A DNA stretch of 64,000 nt, from positions 32,260,986 through 32,324,985 of the forward strand of contig NC_059301.1 of assembly GCF_017591435.1 (NCBI RefSeq). The letters are read 5' to 3'. Positions 1 to 63,832 of this stretch are shown here, piece by piece. The first letter of the stretch is position 1, and every line of letters starts with the position of its first letter. The notes beneath the pieces were generated by a model. That model was given only the letters and a program-made list of their open reading frames with translations, ran no database searches and was not told the origin of the DNA. The position numbers were made by a program, and so were the translations under genes. The stretch comes from Portunus trituberculatus (taxonomy: Eukaryota; Arthropoda; Malacostraca; Decapoda; Portunidae).

Positions 1-2455
<2,455 letters not shown>

Positions 2456-2475
2456 GATAATAATAATAATTACCA

Positions 2476-2512
<37 letters not shown>

Positions 2513-2683
2513 TGATCGAGGAAAGTGAAGTTCTAATAGAGGCGACGAGACCACATGAGAAAATCACGGAATATGAGAGTTAACCTAACCCTGCAGTCTG
2601 AGTCTCCTGACCTGCCACGTGTCAGACTTCCAATGCTACTGTGCACTATCCGCCATCACTCCGTACCAGCACTTCACCTCATG

Positions 2684-2715
<32 letters not shown>

Positions 2716-2760
2716 AAAGATGGGTGAAGATTGCGATAGATATACCTAAGTAGTTAGAGC
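2456..2760. repeat. (ATT)n and (CT)n microsatellites
   Basis: An (ATT)n tract covers about 2476-2513 and a (CT)n tract 2694-2715. No coding signal is seen between them. Confidence 0.8.
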
Positions 2761-3795
<1,035 letters not shown>

Positions 3796-3980
3796 GTGCC
3801 TTAAGTTTTTTTTTTTTTTCACAAGCTATCAAAATCGTTGTCATTAAGTAGTTAATTTAACTCCTCTTGCCTGTCAGGGTAAAAAAAAATGCAAACTAGC
3901 TTTTATAATTATTATTTATTTATTTATATATTTATATTTATTTTTTATTTATTTATTTTATTTTATTTTTATTTATCTAC

Positions 3981-4027
<47 letters not shown>

Positions 4028-4425
4028 TTCATTTATTTTTATTTATTTATTTTTTTTTCCCCCTCCGTGGGGAAGCGGGTGTGTCAGGTCACCAGGTAGG
4101 CACGCGCGTGCAAACTGGAAATCGACTCACTTTCTGGTCGTCACAACTGAAGTACACTGACGATTCCCCCCGTTACTGTGTGTTGAACTTTCAAAAAAAA
4201 GTCTCTGCACCCAGTTATGTTCAATAAATAAGTCGAGCTTGGGGCATTGACAGAATAAAATGTTTTCTCATCTTATGTTTCTTCTAACCACTCGATCATT
4301 ATGTTAGTCTGAGTATCTCGAGAGGACATTACAGTAAATATTATGTAAATTATCAATCTCATTTGCACTTATAACCAGCACCTTTACTGTATTCAATTTA
4401 CTTATAATCACCTGCAGAGATCTTC

Positions 4426-4505
<80 letters not shown>

Positions 4506-4654
4506 AAACCATGCATTAGGTTGAATAGAGAACTGCTATTTCGTTTTCCTTGAAGTAATGAGAGATATGGCAACATTGCACGGATTATCGGCCTCACCCT
4601 GGTTGGCGCGTTACTTTCCAAGGGCCTTTTATGGAGGGTTTATGCGCTACCCAT

Positions 4655-4733
<79 letters not shown>

Positions 4734-5067
4734 TCATCCATTCGACAACCAGTCATAATAACGATTAAGTCATTGACAAATTATGCTAGTTTTGTATAAA
4801 AATAGGTGGCAATGACTAACGCTGACATTCATGTGTACTATCGAAACCGTTAGCGAACCTCAACATATTTCATTTATGGTGGAAAACACTCTGCCTAGTT
4901 CTCACTGGCGCGCACAGAGCAATAGAAAGGTACTAGCGGAAAAATTTTAACTTTGCCGCGTCATTTCCACTGTTTAATGTTTATATAGCGCACAGACCCG
5001 CCTGATAAACAGACCCTCCAGTACTCTAGATGAATTTATAGTTGGTGATATTCACTCTGGAAGTGTA
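3796..5067. repeat. Microsatellite-rich spacer: (TTTA)n, (CT)n, (TA)n
   Basis: No gene is seen. The stretch contains (TTTA)n at about 3905-4050, (CT)n at 4425-4504 and (TA)n at 4658-4731, with A/T-rich single-copy-looking DNA between them. Confidence 0.85.
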
Positions 5068-5427
5068 GGGTTGATTCACACCATAGGTTCGATCGCGCTC
5101 CGCTCTCGCTCCAGTCTCGGTCCGGTCCAGTAATGTTTAATCCATTTCAATGTAAGCATTCACACTGGCGGTAACAGTTCGCTCTCGCTCCAGTCGTGAT
5201 ACATTCAAAAGATATTTTGACTGGAGCGAGACCGGACTGTTGCAGCCAGTGTGAACTAGCAACGGTCCGCTCCAGTCATGATTCAGCCTTTGTATGGGGA
5301 AATGTTTCTGCCTTTCATCCTATAAAACATGGAGGATCAGAAGAAAACATTACAATGGGATCATGCAAAAGATAGATAAATAATTAGATAGAGAATAAAA
5401 TTTTATTTATCATTAATATAATATATA

Positions 5428-5513
<86 letters not shown>

Positions 5514-5956
5514 TACACTGGAAAAAAATATGCAAAAGTTAATTACATCTTGTGGTTTTCATCCTCAATTTTTTAGAGTATTTTTTTTTTCAAATGTTCC
5601 AATGTTCACAAGTAGTTGAAAAATTTAGTTTCATCATCAATATGATGAGGATATAAAGTATGTAACTCTCCTTCACTCTTTCTATCTTTCAGCATAGGAT
5701 GAACCCACAATCTACTTTTTTGCTTTCTTTCTTCTTCTTCGTTAAGTACAGTGGCGATCACTGCCAAATTGGATGGAGAAAAGTCACACATCCTCCGTCA
5801 CTGGTGGTATGACTTCCATTAGTGTTGAAAGAGAGGAAGGGATGGGACCGATAGCGGAGCGAGAGCGGACTGGACATGTGAATGCACCAGGACATTGACC
5901 GGAGTGAGATCGGAGCAAGAGCGAAGTCAGACCGGACCAATAGTGTGAATCAATCC
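5068..5956 (-). mobile_element. PIF/Harbinger-like element with transposase N-terminal fragment
   Basis: The termini GGGTTGATTCACAC and, inverted, GGATTGATTCACAC are 13/14 identical and sit next to TA-containing trinucleotides, as expected for PIF/Harbinger. Further G+C-rich repeats of the CGCTCCAGTC type lie just inside both ends. The interior has a (TA)n tract (5435-5511) and a minus-strand frame resembling the start of HARBI1-type nucleases. No DDE catalytic region is present, so the copy is an internally deleted, non-autonomous derivative. Confidence 0.75.
5606..5791 (-). pseudogene. HARBI1-like nuclease, N-terminal remnant
   Basis: This is a 61-residue frame. Its segment RLWVHPMLKDRKSEGE followed by LHTLYPHH and a DDETKFFNYL-like stretch matches the characteristic start of Harbinger nucleases, a basic WVHP block followed by an acidic, aromatic block. 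The frame stops there, well before the DDE triad. It lies entirely within the flanking inverted repeats, so it belongs to the transposon and is not a host gene. Confidence 0.65.
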
Positions 5957-6783
5957 TAACTGGGCTCGGCTGTAACATCCAAATAAGTAAAGGAATTATG
6001 ATACACAGAGGGTGAACCCGGCTTAATTATTATTTCAATGTGATCATTACATTAGAAGACTTGTAATATCTGAGGATAAACCTGCTTTAAGAATCACGTG
6101 CAGTGATGTGACGTGCCCCTATCCTCCGTAACCCCCCAACCCCTGAATACGGAAAACATTAAGTTCAAATCCATCTGATGAGGTTGATGCATAACAACTA
6201 GTAATTTTTGCATATATCTGGATGTCATTATATTCTTGCAGCATCTTTATGAAACTATAAACAATGGCAGTGGCACATGGCTGATCCTAATGGCTTACCT
6301 ACACTCGTAACATGGTTATCTAATTTAATAGAGAATATTCAGTTTTATATGGCAGCAGGACAGAAGTCCTGTGAGTTTTTCTTATCTACATTCTTGGCAG
6401 ACTAATATGTTAAGATGTGATCTGAAGTAGAAGTTTCTCCACTAACATCCACTGATTTTCTTGCTCTATATAAATTTTGAGTGTCTTTATAAGGTTTGAC
6501 CATTGATTGATAGACTGAGCATGGTAATCATCAACAATATTTTATTTAATTTCATTATTTTCCCCTTGGACAACATTAGAGCTACTTTTAGATGTCACAG
6601 ATGATATCTCCTTTAATGCTCATTCTTTGCATTACTTCCTCCAAATACCACCTTCAGGTCCTCTTTGATCTTCCCACTGATCTTTTTCCAGTTACTTCCA
6701 ACTCTTACTTTCCTCAAAGTAATGGATGTTGATTATCTTAGCAAACAGGAAAGCAGTTTATAGATATATTCAATATATTTCAG
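5957..6783. other. Coq8 5' flank, no gene recognised
   Basis: A/T-rich DNA with no coding frame I can assign. It ends in TATTTCAG at 6776-6783, a good splice acceptor. The first coding exon of Coq8 may therefore be preceded by an upstream non-coding exon that I cannot place. Confidence 0.45.
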
Positions 6784-6830
6784 GTTCTTTCAGCTAAGCC
6801 AGTGATCACTTGACCTGCTTGGTTTCCAGT

Positions 6831-31207
<24,377 letters not shown>

Positions 31208-31851
31208 TGATTATGGGTATTTTATCTTGGTATTATAGATTATCACATCCTGTCATGGGAAAAATATAAAGGAAGAGGTTTTACTCCTCTTACTGCTCAT
31301 CTTAGTCAGCTGTCATGAAGTGGAGAGAATATGACAGGAGGATTCCCCTAACTCAGATGGTGTACAATTAGGTCATCCTTATACCTCAGAAGATAAGGTA
31401 CCCTATCTTTCTTAAGAGGATTTCAGTCTAGTATATATATTTGTATATAATGTGTGTGTGTGTGTGTGTGGGTAGATAGATATAGAGGAATGACTGTGTT
31501 TGTCCAATATCTTTGCAGCAGTCATTGAGACAGTGACAAATATTTCCAATTGGTTGGCCAAGTTGCTTGCATAGCTTTCACTTGCTAGTGGAAAGGAAAC
31601 TGAAATCAACATTTGTCTGCAAAGTAAATGAATGAAAATAGTACATGCATTACTCTTTCCTTGAACACTTACATCAATGGCAAATAATCAGTCATAGCTT
31701 TATCATTGAAATTTCATGCACTTGCAATGGCAACTTTGCAGTATAGATGCCACTTTGTATGTCAATCCATCCCTCAGTCTATCTCTAGAAGTCTAATGTG
31801 AAATTCCCTCCAGACTCTAGGAGTGTAGAGGCTATTGTCTGTATCTTTTAA

Positions 31852-31946
<95 letters not shown>

Positions 31947-33030
31947 TGAAGCTCTTTTCATATGTATATCTATAAGAAAAGTCCCTATCCATACTTTTCA
32001 GTGTACACAAGCCTTTGGTTCTTGCAGCTCTTGTGATGTACCTTTATCTCTTGTCTGTTAATCTGAAAGTATTGCCTATCTCATTACTTTGTTTCTGTCT
32101 GTCACAAAACCACAAATTTATACCTAGCTCATCTTCCCCTTATAAGTTGCAGCATTGTATATAGTGGTTTGGTCATAACTTGTGTAATAATTAGTTTAGT
32201 ATTTAAGAGAAATCTCATATAAGGCATACAGCATCAGAGTGATGATTAAGCTATTTACAAGTTTTATTTTTTTAAGTGGCACAACTTTAGATCATACTCT
32301 ATAATATAGCAATACTGAAGGTGCAGCAGCTTCCTATATTTTTTAAAAATTCTAAAGTATGGATTTGTATTTCATTTTGGTATTTCTGATGAAGCTGTCT
32401 CAGAGAATTACAAGTGCAATATGCCATATTTAAAGCTTAGCCAGTATGTGCTAAACAGCTATATGTTTACAACACAGGTTCTGCCATGTTGATGAAGCTA
32501 TAGCCATGTTCATGCTATAGCTTTATCAACATTCATTATATGCCTTCTATAACAAGCAGTTGTGAAAATTAATTGTTCAAGATCAACAGAAAATACGTAA
32601 GAAATTTTGCATTGTAAAAGTAGAATGTAGCTAGAAAGAAAAGATGATGATGTACCATTAGATAAATTTATGTGAGCTTAATTACTCAGGACTTTCTCTT
32701 GATTTGGTTAGTGCTATAATGCCAAACACTTTGTGTGATAGTTATATTTGTAATAATGACATTGTTAGTTATATGCCAGAACAGTATCTCATAGTTCTGT
32801 TACTATGTGTTGTTTTTTATGTCTATAGCTTTTCATACACCTGGCCTTCTCCTAAGCAAGTAAGGCATTATATAACAAAAAAGTAGAATGCTTGGACACT
32901 GAAAATGAGCTGCATACATTAAATGAAAACTTTACAAAGATAAATTTTTACACTTTATTACTGTGGAAATTTTTAAAATTTATATGGTTTGTTTCTTTCT
33001 TTACACAAACATTGCCTTATTTACCCCTCT
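31208..33030. other. Coq8 3' flank and intergenic A/T-rich DNA
   Basis: No gene is seen. It contains GT repeats near 31450 and a (CT)n tract at 31857-31941. ATTAAA at 32918 is the only near-canonical polyadenylation hexamer I noticed, far from the stop codon, so the 3' end of the transcript is unresolved. Confidence 0.5.
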
Positions 33031-33061
33031 GGTTGTGACATAAGCCATCTTGTCTCATATT
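33031..33061 (+). repeat. Left copy of a ~30-bp direct repeat flanking the LINE2/LINE3 array
   Basis: GGTTGTGACATAAGCCATCT followed by TGTCTCATATT recurs at 38839-38867 with only a TA deletion. The two copies bracket 5.8 kb containing two LINE copies, and each is followed by AC repeats. This fits a long target-site duplication. Confidence 0.7.
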
Positions 33062-33449
33062 ACAAACACAAACACAAACACAAACACACACACACACACA
33101 CACACACACTCAGCACTCCGTGGAGAGCGGACGTGCCTCCTTGCTCAGAGTGCCGTCTACCTAACCCTCCACACGCTAAATAATGTGCTTGGAGTGAGAA
33201 CCGTCACTAGTACAAAAGGGCAATCAGAGCAAGTGAATGAGTGTACAGAGTGAACGTAGCCTGGTGGCGTGTACATAAGAGTGATCGGAGGTGTTGGAAC
33301 CTCCGCACTCCTAACGACAGCGCAGAAACCACACAAAGGCCAGTCATAAACAGCCGCCAACGCATCCCACCACACACACAAAGCTACCAGGCCTGACCGC
33401 CAGTGCACACCACCACACACCCACACGCTCCCAGGAAGAGTGAAATGAA

Positions 33450-34196
33450 ATGGATAGACCCGTAAGAAATAAGTTACCAAATTCTAAATATGCTGATGAG
33501 GCCCAGGGAGCAAAACCAAAAGTAGCCATTCAAAATATGAGTCCATCTTCAACAGGAGCAACAATGCAAGGTAGATTGGTAATGTTAGAAAAGAAATTTG
33601 AGGAGTTGGTGAAGGAATTAAAAGTTCAGAGGAATGAGGAGGAGCAGGATAGAGAATTCTGCAAGGCTTTGAAGGAAAGAGTCAAGAGACTGGAGGAAAT
33701 TGAAAAACGATTGGTGGATGAGAATGCACACTTGAGAGTGGAGGTTGAAAAATATGAGAGACGGTTGGAGGAGAAAATGGAGAAAGTTGTAAAGGAGAAA
33801 GATGACTTTAAGGAAATGATCAGTGAGCAAAGTGAGAGGTTTAAAAGGGAGTGGGAACTGAAGAAAACACAATGGACTGAGTCGAGGGAAGCTGAGATGG
33901 TTGGATTACAAGAAATAATTAAAGATCAGTTGAATGAAGACAAAAAGGAAAGGTCTAAGGAACTGGTTAATGTTATGAAGAATAAGGAAACATTGATAAG
34001 AGAAATAGCAGAAAAGAAGAAGAGTGTGTTAATATTTGGGATGAAAGAACAAAATATAACATATAAGCCTAAGAGAATTAAAGAAGAATTAAAAACGGTA
34101 AGAGATCTGTTAAAAAATCTAAATGATGATGAAAAAAAAAAGACCTACAAGAAGTGGAAGAGATCCATAGACTGGGTATGTATAAGGAGGGAGTAA
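33450..34196 (+). pseudogene. LINE2 N-terminal coiled-coil / ORF1p-like module
   Basis: 248-residue frame. Residues ~45-190 are heptad-rich Glu/Lys/Leu, a long coiled coil. KKKSVLIFGMKEQN starts an RRM-like fold that continues, after a slip at the A-run near 34130, in the frame of 34154 as IHRLGMYKEGVRRPIKVVLK. The arrangement of coiled coil, RRM and basic C-terminal part resembles L1 ORF1p. That is comparison by layout; sequence identity is low. Confidence 0.7.
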
Positions 34197-35381
34197 GGAG
34201 ACCGATTAAAGTAGTACTGAAGTCACAACAATCTGCGGAGGACATTTTATATAGAACATCAAAATTAAGAGAGGTAGAAGGTTGTAAAGAGGTGTACATA
34301 AGAAAAAATAGAAACGAGGAAGAGAGGAGAAGATATAAGGAATTGTTGGAAGAGGCGAGAAGAAAAAATGATGAACGGTCTGAAGAGGAAAAAAGAAAAG
34401 TTTTTTTGGAGAGTTATAGGAGTCAGAAAATGGTATGTGGAAAGAAGGAATGCGGAGGAACCTCTAGAGGGAGTAGTAGGTGGACCGTAATGTATACTAA
34501 TATAGATGGGATACTGTCAAGTAGATTAGAATTGCAAGACTATGTGATGGTGGAGAAGCCTGATATAGTGTGTTTGACTGAGACAAAATTACATGAAAAA
34601 ACAAAGGTAAATTTGGATAATAAATATAATATTTGGAGAAAGGATAGAGAGGGTAAAGGTGGAGGAGGAGTTATGATTATGACGAAGGAGATAAATGTGG
34701 ATAAGGTTTAGTATGGGAAGAACAACGCAGAAGTGATAAGCATAAGGTTAAAAAGTGATGGAAAAGAATTAATAATCATGGTGACCTATGTACCTCCTAA
34801 AACAAATTCTTGGACATTAAGGGAATACGACAATATGATCAAGGATACTTTACAGAGTTTGGAAAGTGTATTAACTGGAAAAAGAAAGGTGATACTAGTA
34901 GGAGATTTTAATTGTAAAGAAGTGGATTTGGAAAATCTAGTAAGTGGTGTTGGAGAGGAAGCATGGGGAGAGAGATTCCTTAATCTAATGATGGAAAATA
35001 TGATGGAACAGAGGGTGAAAGAAAATCCTAGATATAGAGGAGATGATGAACCGGCTAGACTGGATTTGGTGTTAACACGAGAAGTGTACCTATATGGGGA
35101 TATACAATATAAATGTCCATTGGGGAAGAGTGATCATGTGGTTATGGAAATGCAGATGGCAATAACACAGCGAAGGAGAGATGAGACATACAGGAGTGGT
35201 AGATTGAATTATAGAAAGATGGACACAGAAAATTTGAAAAATTATTTTAGAACATTAGATTGGAAGGAGATGTTACAAATCAGAGAAGTGCAAAAAAATG
35301 AGATTTTTATGAAATATTATAAAGGAGTTATGAAATTTGTACCAAAGTATAAACCGAGAGAGGAGGGAAGAAAGGATTGGT
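34154..35381 (+). pseudogene. LINE2 ORF1p-like end fused to endonuclease
   Basis: The frame passes without a start codon break from the RRM-like end and a basic linker into VMYTNIDGILSSRLEL and DIVCLTETKLHEKT, the endonuclease start. It then continues (one stop at 34709) through VTYVPPKTNSW, ILVGDFNCKEVD and LGKSDHVVMEM, the last with the SDH catalytic motif. It is broken at 35382 by the TTAA element. Confidence 0.8.
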
Positions 35382-35385
35382 TTAA

Positions 35386-35662
35386 CCCCTTCACGCCGGA
35401 TGTTAAAAAAGCCCGCCTGTATGATATACGGTGGTGGTAGTGCCTTGAGGGAAACTCGTGCAAGCTTGTCATACTTGTCGTCTTTGTGTATTATGCTGCT
35501 ATATTTTAGTTACTATATCGCCTTCGAAGAGGAAAGTGGACGCTTTTCTCTTCAGAGAAAAAGAGAGAGAGAGAGAGAGAGAGAGTGACATTTGCTAATA
35601 TTTTAGACACAAGCGGGACGCATGTAGCTTATCTTTCAAGAGGAAGAGGGGAGGAGGGAAGG

Positions 35663-35724
<62 letters not shown>

Positions 35725-35744
35725 GAAAATTTGTTGTTTTTGTA

Positions 35745-35784
<40 letters not shown>

Positions 35785-35868
35785 CAGAATGTTACAAGGC
35801 GGGACGCATGTAACTTATCTTCGAGAGGAGAGGGGAGGAGGAAAGGGAGATGAGGAGGGAGGGAATGG

Positions 35869-35911
<43 letters not shown>

Positions 35912-36177
35912 TGGGAACAGTCTATGCCATTGGGTAATTTTAAACACAAGGCGGGATGCATGTAGCTTATCTTTAGTGATTGGTGGAGACAAGGATGGTG
36001 GGAGGAGCACTAGGATTTTAAGGACAGCATACGGTGTGTGTAGTTGGTATCCAACACATTATACGGGACAACTGAACTGAAGAAAGCTCAGAAAAGAAAT
36101 ATGACGCCTACGTGGCGTCACTGTATATGCTACTGGGGCTTCATGACGCCTACATAGGCGTCATGGTATTGAAGGGG
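35386..36177. mobile_element. TTAA-flanked piggyBac-like MITE inside LINE2
   Basis: 792 bp bounded by TTAA at 35382-35385 and 36178-36181. The ends are CCCCTTCA and its complement. Near the right end lie palindromes such as TGACGCCTACATAGGCGTCA. Inside, a block starting GCGGGACGCATGTA recurs three times (35612, 35799, 35951), each followed by (GA)n or (GT)n tracts. Length plus one TTAA is 796, which exactly explains the shift between LINE2 reading frames on either side. No transposase frame. Confidence 0.88.
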
Positions 36178-36180
36178 TTA

Positions 36181-38093
36181 ATGCAACTTGTGTTAAGGCT
36201 AAAGAAAAGAGAGATGTGGCTTGGAAAAGATGGAAAAAGAGCAGGAATATACTAAATAAGGAGAATTATAGAGTGGCGAGAAATGAGTTTGTGATGGTAA
36301 GGAGGGAGGAAGAAAGAAAATTTGAAAAAGATATTGTAGACAAGAGTAAGGAACATCCAAAATTATTTTACATGTTCATAAATGGTAAACTTAAAAAGAG
36401 AGAGTCCATTGAAAGATTAAAAGGAGAGCAAGGGATAGTAGATGACCCTAAGAATATTGCGGAATTGCTAAATAATAGGTTTCAACAAGTATTTACTAAA
36501 GAAACAATGTTTCTAAAGCCTCAAAATGTAGAAGAAAATGTGCACATGGATGATATTAAGATACCTAAAAAGGAGTTATATAAAATGTTGGAGGAACTTA
36601 AAGATGATAAAGCGATGGGACCAGATGAAGTTTCAGGAAAATTATTGAAGGAATGTAGAGAAGAATTGATAGATCCATTATATGATATTATAAGGTGCTC
36701 ATTAGAAACAGGGGAAGTACCAGTACAGTGGAAAAGAGCTGAAGTGGTGCCCATTTATAAGGGAGGCAGTAAGGAAGAGCCTCTTAACTATAGACATGTG
36801 TCTTTAACAAGTGTGGTCGGTAAGATTTGTGAGAGGGTGATCAAGAAATATTAGATACGGTTCCTGGAGGATCATAAGTTATTATCGGATCATCAATTTG
36901 GCTTTAGGAAAGGGAGGTCATGTGTAACAAATCTACTGAGCTTTTATTCGAGTGGTTGACAAAATACAAGAGATAGAGGGATGGATGGACTGTGTATATT
37001 TGGATTTTAAAAAAGCTTTTGACAAGGTAGCTCACATGAGACTGCTATGGAAATTAGAGATTTATGGAGGACTGAAGGGAAAAGTGTTAAAGTGGATGGA
37101 AAACTACTTGAGATGGAGGGAGATGAGAACGGTAATAAGGGATGCAAAGTCGGACTGGTTGGTGGTGGAGAGTGGAGTCCCACAAGGTTCAGTGCTGGCA
37201 CCAATACTTTTCCTTGTCTATTTTAATGATATGCCAGAGGGAGTAAAAAGTTATATTAATTTGTTTGCGGATGATGCGAAGTTGTGTAGGTGTGTGAAGA
37301 GTGAAGAAGATTGTGAAATTTTACAGGCAGATCTGGATAGGATTTGGGAGTGGAGCAAGAGGTGGGAGATGGAATTTAATCTGAGCAAAAGTCATGTAAT
37401 GGAGATTGGGAAGAGTGGAAGATGGTCAAGAGGGTCATATAAGATGGGTGAAGGAGTAGTGTTGAAAAAGGTGGTAAAGGAAAAGGATTTGGGAGTGATA
37501 ATACAAGACCCTGGGCAGTTTGAGGCTCATATTGACAAGATGTTTGGAGAAACATATAATTTGATTAGAAATATAGGATTAGCCTTTCATTATATGGATA
37601 AAGATATGATGAAGAAATTAATTAGTACAATAATTAGACCAAGATTGGATTATGCTGGGGTGGTTTGGGCCCCTTATAAAGGAAGCATATAAGGAAGTTG
37701 GAGAGATTGCAGAGAATGGCAACAAAAATGGTTCCGGAATTGGCAGAAATTACCTATGAGGAGAGATTAAAAGAAATGAATTTGCTTACCTTGGAACAAA
37801 GAAGAGAAAGAGGGGATTTAATACAGGTTTATAAACTGTTGAACGGTTTGGATGAAGTGGATAATGAGCAAATGATGTTGAGAGAGGAAAATTTAAATAG
37901 AACTACGAGATCACATAGTAAAAAGATAGCCAAGGGAATATGCTTGAAGGATGTGAAGAAATATAGTTTCCCACAAAGATGTGTGGAGGTGTGGAATGGT
38001 TTGAGTGAGGAGGTGGTGTCAGCGAGGAGTGTGCATAGTTTTAAAGGAAAGTTGGATGTGTGTAGATATGGAGACGGGGTCACACGAGTATGA
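36181..38093 (+). pseudogene. LINE2 reverse transcriptase and C-terminal region
   Basis: Opens in the WKRWKKSRNILNKENYRVAR thumb-proximal linker, then DKAMGPDEVSGKLL, VVPIYKGG, FRKGRSC, motif A VYLDFKKAFDKVAH, motif B SGVPQGSVLAPILFL and motif C FADDAK (37264-37281). The C-terminal block RPRLDYAGVVWAP is followed by RRERGDLIQVYKLLNG and FPQRCVEVWNGL. There are one stop (36852) and two small shifts. Confidence 0.88.
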
Positions 38094-38140
38094 TACCCAG
38101 GCCCTGTAAAATTACAACTAGGTGAATACAACTAGATGAA

Positions 38141-38141
38141 T

Positions 38142-38169
<28 letters not shown>
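38141..38169. repeat. (AC)n tail of LINE2
   Basis: AC repeat between the 3' end of LINE2 and the truncated 5' end of LINE3. Confidence 0.93.
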
Positions 38170-38172
<3 letters not shown>

Positions 38173-38830
38173 GGACTTGGGAGTGACAATGGAAGAAAAT
38201 AATCAACCGGTAAGCCATATTGATAGAATTTTCAGAGAGACATATAATTTGCTAAAGAAAATTGGAGTAGCATTTCACTATATGGACAAGGAAATGATGA
38301 AGAAATTGATAAGTACTAAAATAAGACCTAGATTGGAATATGCAGGAGTTGTGTGGACTCCCCATTAAAAGAAACACATAAGAAAATTAGAGAGACTACA
38401 AAAAATGGCTACAAGAATGGTTCCAGAACTTAAAGGGATGACATATGAGGAGAGACTAAAGGCTATGGATCTACCAACCTTGGAGCAGAGAAGAGAGAGA
38501 GGGGATCTGATACAAGTTTATAAATTGATTAACGGAATGGATGAAGTGGATAATGAGAAACTGATCCTGAGAGAAGAATATGACTTTAGAAGCACAAGAT
38601 CGCATAGTAAGAAACTAAGGAAGGGATGATGTCTGAGAGATGTTAAAAAATTTAGTTTCCCGCAAAGATGTGTTGAGACTTGGAAAAGTTTGAGTGAGGA
38701 AGTGGTGTCAGCAAAGAGTGTACATAGTTTTAAAGAAAAATTAGATAAGTGTAGATATAGAGACGGGACCACACGAGCATAAAGCTCAGGCCCTGTAAAA
38801 CTACAACTAGGTAAATACACACACACACAC
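38170..38830 (+). mobile_element. 5'-truncated LINE copy (LINE3) in tandem behind LINE2
   Basis: Starts in DLGVTMEENNQPVSHIDRIF and ends with the same C-terminal block and CTACAACTAGGTAAATACAC tail as LINE2, then AC repeats. Stops near 38366 and 38627 make it a pseudogene. It differs enough from LINE2 to be a separate insertion or template, not a recent duplication. Confidence 0.85.
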
Positions 38831-38838
38831 ACTTTATT

Positions 38839-38867
38839 GGTTGTGACAAGCCATCTTGTCTCATATT

Positions 38868-38913
<46 letters not shown>

Positions 38914-38997
38914 TATAAAGACGGGTCATTATGAGCTTGCTTCCCTCCCGTAAACTACAACTAGGTAAATACACACACACACACACACACACACACG
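38839..38997. repeat. Right direct-repeat copy, (AC)n tracts and a LINE tail scrap
   Basis: 38839-38867 repeats the 33031 block. AC tracts follow at 38868-38911 and 38970-38997. Between them a 30-base piece, ending AACTACAACTAGGTAAATAC, is one more 3' end of the same LINE family. Confidence 0.8.
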
Positions 38998-39281
38998 GAA
39001 AACTGTCTGCTTTTCACTCCTGCTGGGTTACAAGGTTGCAACTTGGCTTACATCTCATAGCTTTTTTCTTGCCCAGTGAACCAGTCAGAGTATGAAAGAC
39101 AAATCTTATTTTTAATAAACTGTCAAAGCTATGTTCATACATATTTTCTCCTTTTGCTCACATTCTCTTACTTTTGCAATTTGTCACAGCAGTAACTCAG
39201 CCATCCATTTATATTCATAAGAATTTCTAAAGTCAACAAAAGGTGAAAACTACAATATATTTTTTTTCATTTACTATTGAA
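38998..39281. other. Spacer downstream of MRPL14, nothing recognised
   Basis: A/T-rich DNA between the LINE array and the MRPL14 polyadenylation signal; no frame or repeat is seen. Confidence 0.5.
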
Positions 39282-39287
39282 TTTATT
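39282..39287 (-). promoter_or_regulatory. MRPL14 polyadenylation signal AATAAA
   Basis: The minus strand reads AATAAA 84 bases beyond the MRPL14 stop codon, a suitable distance for the mRNA 3' end. Confidence 0.55.
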
Positions 39288-39370
39288 TACAATTTGTACA
39301 AATTATACTAGCTTATATGTAAATGAAACTATAATTTAACAATAGAAGACATTTGATGGGCTTCCACAAT

Positions 39371-63832
<24,462 letters not shown>

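Larger units (their letters stand above)
33110..38140 (+). mobile_element. Nearly full-length coiled-coil LINE (LINE2)
   Basis: A 5' UTR of about 340 bp follows an (AC)n tract. Then come a coiled-coil N-terminal module (from 33450), an endonuclease (about 34480-35350), a reverse transcriptase (36216-37692), a C-terminal region (to 38093), and a 3' end CTACAACTAGGTGAATACA-like running into (AC)n. A TTAA-flanked insertion splits it at 35386-36177. Defects are few (a slip in an A-run near 34130, stops at 34709 and 36852, shifts near 36940 and 37690), so it is fairly young. LINE4 is its closest relative here. Confidence 0.9.

Noticed and set aside
4304..4621. 105-residue frame with Arg-Glu run
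   Set aside because: Product of a (CT)n tract read as (GA)n; the same applies to frames at 6810-7154 beyond 7031, 31774-32010, 57468-57732 and 63084-63332.
6560..6725. Possible minus-strand MADF/Myb-like text (NWKKISGKIKEDLKVVF)
   Set aside because: Too short and broken by stops; no flanking inverted repeats found, so not reported as a feature.
33061..33109. Possible CRISPR-like or telomeric repeat
   Set aside because: Simple ACAAAC/AC microsatellite; the genome is eukaryotic and there are no spacer-repeat units or TTAGG arrays.
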